Source: an uncultured Bacilli bacterium (GTDB lineage Bacteria > Bacillota_I > Bacilli_A > RF39 > UBA660). Taken from it: 38,551 bases of DNA. Below are positions 34,059 to 38,551 of the stretch, piece by piece. The notes below the pieces were generated by a model. The model made no database searches and had not been told where the DNA came from. It saw only the letters and a list, made by a program, of their open reading frames with translations. The stretch spans positions 1 through 38,551 of the forward strand of contig CALVVS010000007.1 in assembly GCA_944363925.1 (NCBI GenBank), written 5' to 3'. Position numbers and translations under genes: made by a program. Numbering within the stretch: position 1 is the first letter of the stretch; the number at the start of each line of letters is the position of its first letter.

Positions 34059-35663
34059 TTATTTTAAAATATATTTATAAGTTAAATTACGAATATTAAA
34101 AGTTAAATTAATTTCCGTCGCATTACTAACTTCAAGTGGAATTTCAATATAAATAGCTGAATCTGTTCCAACATTAGGCTTTATTCGCTCTGTATCAATC
34201 CTCTGAGATAACCAATTATCATTTATTTTATAATTAATCGTCCCAAAAGTATTTAAAAATGAAGTTAAATTAGTTATCCTACTATCATTAATATTACTGT
34301 CATAACTAAACTGTCCATCAATCTTCATTAAAGTCTTTAAATAATGACCTGTTGCCGTAGGCACAACATACTCTGTAGAATCAATACACTTATTAGTCGC
34401 ATAACAATATTTATAATTGACTTTGAATTTATCACCTATCTCATAACTATTAATTTTTAAACTAGTATTTTCTAAAACACTATTTTCAAAAGTTTCTTCC
34501 TCACCTAGTTTAGTTTCACTAACATTTCTGTGTCCACTCAAATTAGTAGGTTTCAAATCCACAAAAATATTTTTAGCTCCAAGTTCACCTTTAACATAAC
34601 TGACATTATCATTAAATTTAAGTGTCATCGCTTTATCGGCATCCTCATATGGAATTAAAAATGCTAAAATATATGTTTGAAATTCATTATTAAGTGATTG
34701 ACCTGTATAAGGAGTTCCTAAATCATATATTTCTTTCGCATAATCTCTATTTTGACCATATGATGTGCCTACAACCCTAAGCGTAGCTAAGCCCGTATTC
34801 AAAGTCTTATCCACACTACCAGTTTTCTTTATATCAAACTTAATTGCCACTAACATATCATCAGTAATTTTATTACCACTTGGGCCATATTGCGTCAAAT
34901 ATGAATCCCTAATATTCATTACAACTCCACTCGCACTAAAAGATTCACCTTGCTCATAAGAAGCTGTATAAACACCAATATTCATATAAATTGTAAACGC
35001 AATAACAATCACAAAAATAATTAATGCCGTGTTAATTATTAACTTATTTTCCCCGTAAACATATCTAAACTGTCTTATTTTATTTCTAACTTGTCTGTTT
35101 ACTTTATTTTTATCAAACTCTAAAGAAACTTCAATTTCTTCGCTATCTTTTTCATCAATATCTAATTTTTGTAAATCACTGCCAAAATCAAACTGTTTAA
35201 TATCAAAACCTGTTGCTCTAACTCCATACCAAATTAAACTAACTAACTGTAAAACCGATATGATCAAAAACAAATCTCTTAAAGCGCTAGAAAGACGAAT
35301 ATCTAATAAATATGCACTAACATCCCTTAAATAAGGATAAACAATAAAATACAAAGCTATTGTTGCCACATAAACAATTAAACTATATATATAAAGAGCT
35401 TTAGGTTTCTTCTTATAAATCATTACCGAAAGTAAAATAATAATCAAAATAATTACACTTAAAGCCAGTATAAAACTATACATACTCAAAAGCATTCTTG
35501 GCGAAAATTCATTTAAAGCCGAAGAATAGTCTTGTACATATGCTCTAAAAAAGTTATATATTGAAAAAGAGCGATATAACAAAAGCGCCACAAGCACCGC
35601 AATAATCGCATGTAACCACTTAAAATATTTTATAAAAAACGCATATGGTTTTCTTAAGATCAA
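34059..35663 (-). CDS. Polytopic membrane protein with large exported domain, unknown function
   Basis: A 534-aa protein. Four hydrophobic segments (about residues 15-33, 59-83, 88-112, 127-147) are followed by a charged cytoplasmic stretch (150-205), a fifth helix (about 209-230) and an exported beta-rich domain of 300 residues (VVMNIRDSYLTQYG, ATLRVVGTSYG, with one Cys pair near KYCYATNKC). I do not recognise the family. The start is a TTG (35661-35663) after AGGGGCGG; an in-frame ATG does not have such a site. It is at the head of the conserved part of the Tad operon and may be a platform or anchor component. Confidence 0.62.
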   Translation of the reverse strand: MILRKPYAFFIKYFKWLHAIIAVLVALLLYRSFSIYNFFRAYVQDYSSALNEFSPRMLLSMYSFILALSVIILIIILLSVMIYKKKPKALYIYSLIVYVATIALYFIVYPYLRDVSAYLLDIRLSSALRDLFLIISVLQLVSLIWYGVRATGFDIKQFDFGSDLQKLDIDEKDSEEIEVSLEFDKNKVNRQVRNKIRQFRYVYGENKLIINTALIIFVIVIAFTIYMNIGVYTASYEQGESFSASGVVMNIRDSYLTQYGPSGNKITDDMLVAIKFDIKKTGSVDKTLNTGLATLRVVGTSYGQNRDYAKEIYDLGTPYTGQSLNNEFQTYILAFLIPYEDADKAMTLKFNDNVSYVKGELGAKNIFVDLKPTNLSGHRNVSETKLGEEETFENSVLENTSLKINSYEIGDKFKVNYKYCYATNKCIDSTEYVVPTATGHYLKTLMKIDGQFSYDSNINDSRITNLTSFLNTFGTINYKINDNWLSQRIDTERIKPNVGTDSAIYIEIPLEVSNATEINLTFNIRNLTYKYILK

Positions 35664-35724
35664 TTTTAACCGCCCCTTCCCTATAATATAATTATAACCT
35701 ATTTTATCACAAAAAAAAAGAAAA

Positions 35725-35804
35725 ATATTACTTTTTCAAACATTTCATAATAATTATATATTTTTCCTTTAATTTATCACATAAAATTTATGATTAACTA
35801 CCTA
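35725..35804 (-). pseudogene. Ghost of a second DNA glycosylase gene
   Basis: These 80 bases directly follow the stop of the NlpC-VirB2 gene, as the intact glycosylase gene follows the other copy. On the minus strand the first part (GTTAATCATAAATTT) matches codons 3-7 of the intact gene (GTTAATCATGAATTT). It then jumps to GATAAATTAAAGGAAAAATA, identical to the codons for DKLKEKY near its C-terminus, and continues with weaker similarity. About 430 bases of the middle are missing. The full duplicated unit was therefore hydrolase-pilin plus glycosylase. Confidence 0.82.
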
Positions 35805-36821
35805 TCACAATTTACATAATGGATTATCCGAATCATATCCTAAAATAGAAGCGACATTATTAATAATATCTATAATAAACGTAAGAATAACCGGCAATAA
35901 CAATAAAATAATCACCGCTATTATTCTAGATTTCAAATTGTTAAAGAAATTTTTCAAACCAGCATCATCATGACCCACTATCACCTTAATCAAGTCGATC
36001 ATGCTTAAAATTACAACTAAAACAATTCCTCCAACACTAATATATACAAACAAATTATTCAAAAATTCGCTTATTTCGCCAGAAATTAGATCACATGGAT
36101 CAGCTGCATTATATATCAAAGATCCATTAACTGACTCAGCCCATTTTTTTACATTTTCACTATAATTAATACCATCAAATCTAAAAATTGCATATGGCCG
36201 GCCATCCCAACCACCAGCTGCATTAAATAAACTTGGATAAAAACTACAATTATATCCCCCACACCAAGATGCCTGTATTGAATCAGCACCACTATTTGGC
36301 CAATATTTTCTAACAGCTTCATTTCCTAAATAAAGCCATATATGCTGACCTCTTGTTGTCATAGTTGGATCAACAAGCATAACATCTCCAGGCTCTAAAA
36401 AGGTTGTAGCTTGACCTAAATAATATGTCCCAACCCGCTTCCATTTTGTCTTTCCTTCACCTTCAGTAAGATAATCCCACTGATCAGGACATAAATACGT
36501 CGGAAAATCAGGATCTACACTTCCTCTAACAATGGTTGAAACAGCCACCGCACAATCGCCATATTCGCCACCATCTACTGTTCCTCCGCCTACAGGACTT
36601 ACCTTTTCACGAAGATCTATATAATTCTTTGTTTGACTATTATATTCTCTTGTCCACGCTCTCTCTACTATATATGCACTATTAATTCCACATGCCACTC
36701 TAGCCCCAGTATCCGCAATTTTATTTCCTTCAGCCGTATCAGCACGTACATCATTAATTGATAAAAAGAAAATAAAAAACAACATTATAAATATAATAAA
36801 TTTTTTCTCATAATTTCTCAT
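35805..36821 (-). CDS. NlpC/P60-like hydrolase fused to a VirB2-like two-helix module
   Basis: A 338-aa protein. After a signal peptide (1-28) comes an NlpC/P60-like domain (about 30-217) with Cys90 in YGDCAVAVSTIV, LEPGDVMLV and His160 in RGQHIWLYLGNEAV, the expected catalytic pair and surrounding pattern. A short linker leads to a C-terminal module (about 243-325) of two helices around the loop VIVGHDDAGLKNFFNNLKSR. This is the same VirB2-like design as in the T4SS proteins at 19225-22482, including DPC before helix one and LLLLPVILTFIIDII. The wall hydrolase is thus held on the outer face of the membrane by a pilin-like hairpin. GGGGGT before the ATG. The paralogue at 37404-38394 is split. 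Confidence 0.8.
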   Translation of the reverse strand: MRNYEKKFIIFIMLFFIFFLSINDVRADTAEGNKIADTGARVACGINSAYIVERAWTREYNSQTKNYIDLREKVSPVGGGTVDGGEYGDCAVAVSTIVRGSVDPDFPTYLCPDQWDYLTEGEGKTKWKRVGTYYLGQATTFLEPGDVMLVDPTMTTRGQHIWLYLGNEAVRKYWPNSGADSIQASWCGGYNCSFYPSLFNAAGGWDGRPYAIFRFDGINYSENVKKWAESVNGSLIYNAADPCDLISGEISEFLNNLFVYISVGGIVLVVILSMIDLIKVIVGHDDAGLKNFFNNLKSRIIAVIILLLLPVILTFIIDIINNVASILGYDSDNPLCKL

Positions 36822-36886
36822 AAAAAGACCCCCAAATAATCAAACTATAACAATTAATATAATAAAACTTAGATTTTATTATCAAC

Positions 36887-37399
36887 TTATTTTTCCTCTT
36901 TTTTACTATTATTTTTCAAATAATCCATAATACTCATATATTTTTCCTTTAATTTATCGTAGCTAAAAGTCGCATTAGCTCCACTAGTCGATGGTAAATA
37001 AATTGCTTTAATTAAAACATCTTTATAACAATACCTATCATATAACTCCAAAGCCTTCCTCCCAGTTACGAAAATAGTTTTCACATCAGTATCTTTAATT
37101 AAATTTTTAATGTCATTAACCTTAGGATTTTTTATAGAACTATCACTAGAACCATTTATCTCACATGAAGCAAGCACATCCCATAAAGCTATTTTATGCC
37201 TTTTTAAAAAATCCTTCTTATCTAAAATAGTCTTAGGTAAATCTTCACCAAATAAATCACTTAAAACTCGCCAAAACCTATTTTGTGGATGCATATAATA
37301 AAATCCAAATTCTCTAGATTTTATAGATGGAATAGATCCTAAAATAAGAATCTTACTATCCTTATTAATAAAAGGTCCAAATTCATGATTAACTAACAT
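36887..37399 (-). CDS. Uracil/hypoxanthine-DNA glycosylase family protein
   Basis: A 170-aa protein of the UDG superfamily, closest in motifs to the DNA-deoxyinosine (hypoxanthine) glycosylase family. Motif one is GSIPSIKSREFGFYY (21-35), followed by HPQNRFW (37-43), LWDVLASCE, and motif two LPSTSGANA (135-143). It would excise deaminated bases in the cytoplasm. It begins 4 bases after the stop of the split VirB2-like gene and sits between two copies of the NlpC-VirB2 unit, an odd place for a repair gene. A ribosome site is weak (GTAAGTTGTG), so it may depend on coupling. Confidence 0.82.
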   Translation of the reverse strand: MLVNHEFGPFINKDSKILILGSIPSIKSREFGFYYMHPQNRFWRVLSDLFGEDLPKTILDKKDFLKRHKIALWDVLASCEINGSSDSSIKNPKVNDIKNLIKDTDVKTIFVTGRKALELYDRYCYKDVLIKAIYLPSTSGANATFSYDKLKEKYMSIMDYLKNNSKKEEK

Positions 37400-37403
37400 A
37401 TTG

Positions 37404-37754
37404 TCACAACTTACATAACGGATTATCTGAATTATATCCTAAAATAGGGGCGACTTTATTAATAATTTCTATAATAAATGTAAGAATAACCGGCAATAAC
37501 AATAAAATAATAACAACTATTATTCTCGACTTTAAATTGTTAAAGAAATTTTTTAAACCATCATCATCGTGTCCTACTATAACCTTAACCAAATCAATCA
37601 TACTCAAAATTACAACTAAAACAATTCCTCCAACACTAATATATCCAAATAAACTATTCAAAAAACCACTTATTTCACCAGAAATAAGATCGCATGGATC
37701 AACTGTATTATATATAAAAGATTCGTTCGCTTGATCAGCCCATTTAAGTACCAT
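37404..37754 (-). CDS. VirB2-like two-helix module split from its NlpC partner
   Basis: A 116-aa reading frame matching the C-terminal third of the protein at 35805-36821: DPCDLISGEISGFLNSLF, loop VIVGHDDDGLKNFFNNLKSR and LLLLPVILTFIIEII, ending NPLCKL. Its ATG overlaps the end of the NlpC frame by 11 bases (ATGGTACTTAA), so it could be translated by coupling; the ribosome site is poor. Compared with the intact copy about seven residues (INYSENV) are missing at the junction and the frame is shifted. It is either a broken gene or a functional split. As a free protein it would have the size and form of the small VirB2-like proteins of the T4SS. Confidence 0.65.
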   Translation of the reverse strand: MVLKWADQANESFIYNTVDPCDLISGEISGFLNSLFGYISVGGIVLVVILSMIDLVKVIVGHDDDGLKNFFNNLKSRIIVVIILLLLPVILTFIIEIINKVAPILGYNSDNPLCKL

Positions 37755-38394
37755 TAAATCTAAAAATTACATAAGTCCTAGAATCACCATAAGGATTTTC
37801 TTCTGCGTTAAATAAAGTTGGATAATAACTACCATTAGGATATGAATTATATCCAGCTTCAACAGAATCAGCATTACTATCAGGATAATATTTTCTAACA
37901 GCTTCATTACCAAAATACATCCAAATATGCCCATAAACATTGCTTGACGTATTTACCGCAGAATCAACAATCAAAACATCTCCAGGCTCTAATGAAGCCG
38001 TACTAGTACCTTTATAATATATACCGATACGTTTCCAATCACTATTACCATCCAAATATCTCAACTGATTTGGTACTAAAAACGCCTCAAAGTTTGGATC
38101 AACACCAGAACTTCTAACAATTGTCGCTACTCCCACATCACAACTAGCATAAGAACCATCATCATTTGCGGCATTAACTATATATTTATCTCTAGCATCA
38201 ACATATTTTTTAGTAGTATCATTATAAATTTTAGTTGATGACCAATAAGCATAAATTCTCGATGTCCCACAAGCTAATTTAGCCCCCATATCCGCCATCC
38301 TATTTCCTTGCGTACTAGCCCCCAAAACATTATATGGAAAACATAAAAACACAAAAGTTAAAAACACAATAATTTTTAAATGTCTTTTTACCAT
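37744..38394 (-). CDS. NlpC/P60-like secreted hydrolase, split from its VirB2-like partner
   Basis: A 216-aa protein: signal peptide (1-25), then an NlpC/P60-like domain with catalytic Cys in YASCDVGVATIV, LEPGDVLIVD and His in VYGHIWMYFGNEAV. It ends at RFNGT where the intact paralogue continues through RFDGIN to the membrane module. All catalytic motifs are kept, so a soluble secreted enzyme could be made. The ectodomain differs from the paralogue mainly in loops. ATG at 38394 with AAAGGATGAGGG upstream, and a promoter at 38430-38451. First gene of the Tad-linked operon. Confidence 0.7.
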   Translation of the reverse strand: MVKRHLKIIVFLTFVFLCFPYNVLGASTQGNRMADMGAKLACGTSRIYAYWSSTKIYNDTTKKYVDARDKYIVNAANDDGSYASCDVGVATIVRSSGVDPNFEAFLVPNQLRYLDGNSDWKRIGIYYKGTSTASLEPGDVLIVDSAVNTSSNVYGHIWMYFGNEAVRKYYPDSNADSVEAGYNSYPNGSYYPTLFNAEENPYGDSRTYVIFRFNGT

Positions 38395-38429
38395 AAGCCC
38401 TCATCCTTTAATATTTTTAAGCTAATATT

Positions 38430-38451
38430 AGTATATCATAGAAACGGTCAA
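38430..38451 (-). promoter_or_regulatory. Promoter at the head of the Tad-linked operon
   Basis: An extended -10, TGATATACT (38430-38438), lies on the minus strand 35 bases before the first start codon. A TTGACC (38446-38451) is just upstream but only 10 bases from the -10, so it is not its -35; the extended -10 may act alone. Confidence 0.5.
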
Positions 38452-38551
38452 TTTAATATATTCTTAATTATAAAATCAGGATAGAAACGTGAAAAAATAT
38501 ATTAAAATTTATTGACAAGTAATAAATACAACAAAAAATTGACATTAAAAT

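Noticed and set aside
35710-35735. Terminator with a nine-T run before the 534-aa gene
   Set aside because: The stem (GAAAAA/TTTTTC) is only six A-T-rich pairs and falls at the edge of the glycosylase ghost; it could act weakly but I do not list it.
1-38551. Mycoplasma-type genetic code (TGA as Trp)
   Set aside because: TGA serves as the natural stop at several gene ends with ATGA overlaps (25451, 33384) and Trp is written TGG, so the standard bacterial code is used.
38446-38551. Full TTGACA-type promoter upstream of the first Tad-linked gene
   Set aside because: TTGACC is only 10 bases from the -10 and other TTGAC-like motifs further right have no well-spaced -10, so only the extended -10 is supported.

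Overview
The window looks like chromosome from a very AT-rich, single-membrane, Gram-positive-type bacterium (low-GC Bacillota; an uncultured gut Bacilli/Mollicutes-like lineage is a reasonable guess but is not proven). The reasons are strong AT bias, strong Shine-Dalgarno sites (AGGAGG), many TTGACA-17-TATAAT promoters, secreted NlpC/P60 and C39-type wall enzymes, no secretin or other outer-membrane parts, and use of TGA as a real stop (for example at 35805 and 33384), so the standard bacterial code applies. No tRNA, rRNA, CRISPR array, transposase, integrase or relaxase was seen. No gene-free stretch exceeds 300 bases.

Layout, left to right. (1) 85-2825 is housekeeping on the minus strand: a YjdF-like membrane protein, RmuC, a small rhodanese and a PH-domain membrane protein. 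(2) 3042-3740 is a plus-strand zinc-ribbon/TM/PASTA protein ending in two Ltp-type repeats. (3) 3877-7040 is a minus-strand pair: a VirD4-like coupling ATPase and a membrane-anchored protein with Asp-rich calcium-loop motifs, from a consensus promoter. (4) 7168-7713 is a lone plus-strand membrane-anchored protein. (5) 7742-22482 is a long minus-strand type IV secretion (T4SS) operon from a near-consensus promoter at 22511-22539. In transcription order it holds two small VirB2-like proteins, two large secreted proteins ending in the same VirB2-like two-helix module, VirB6, an unknown 178-aa protein, VirB3/PrgI, a VirB4 split into two genes, and then C39/NlpC wall hydrolases and LppM-like lipoproteins. 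One hydrolase-lipoprotein pair is tandemly duplicated and one hydrolase copy is decayed. (6) 22609-23805 is an AAA/DUF4143 ATPase with its own promoter, between the two large operons. (7) 23956-38394 is a minus-strand Tad-like pilus locus: TadZ-like, two minor pilin-like proteins, a Cys-rich pilin, TadC, TadB, TadA, CpaB, a further pilin-like protein, a very large thioester-domain surface protein, two membrane proteins of unknown function, and at the right end two NlpC/P60 units associated with VirB2-like modules, with a DNA glycosylase gene between them.

How it fits together (inference). TadA, TadB, TadC, CpaB and TadZ would drive assembly of a pilus made of the Cys-rich pilin, and the thioester protein is the obvious adhesin candidate. 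The VirB2/3/4/6/D4 set would form a second envelope machine, with C39 and NlpC enzymes opening the wall. The unusual link is a VirB2-like hairpin (two hydrophobic helices around a short charged loop) that occurs alone in two small T4SS proteins, at the C-terminus of two large T4SS ectodomain proteins, and at the C-terminus of an NlpC/P60 enzyme inside the Tad locus. Repeated tandem duplication followed by decay is a second theme: a pseudogene, a split gene and an 80-base gene ghost are all visible.
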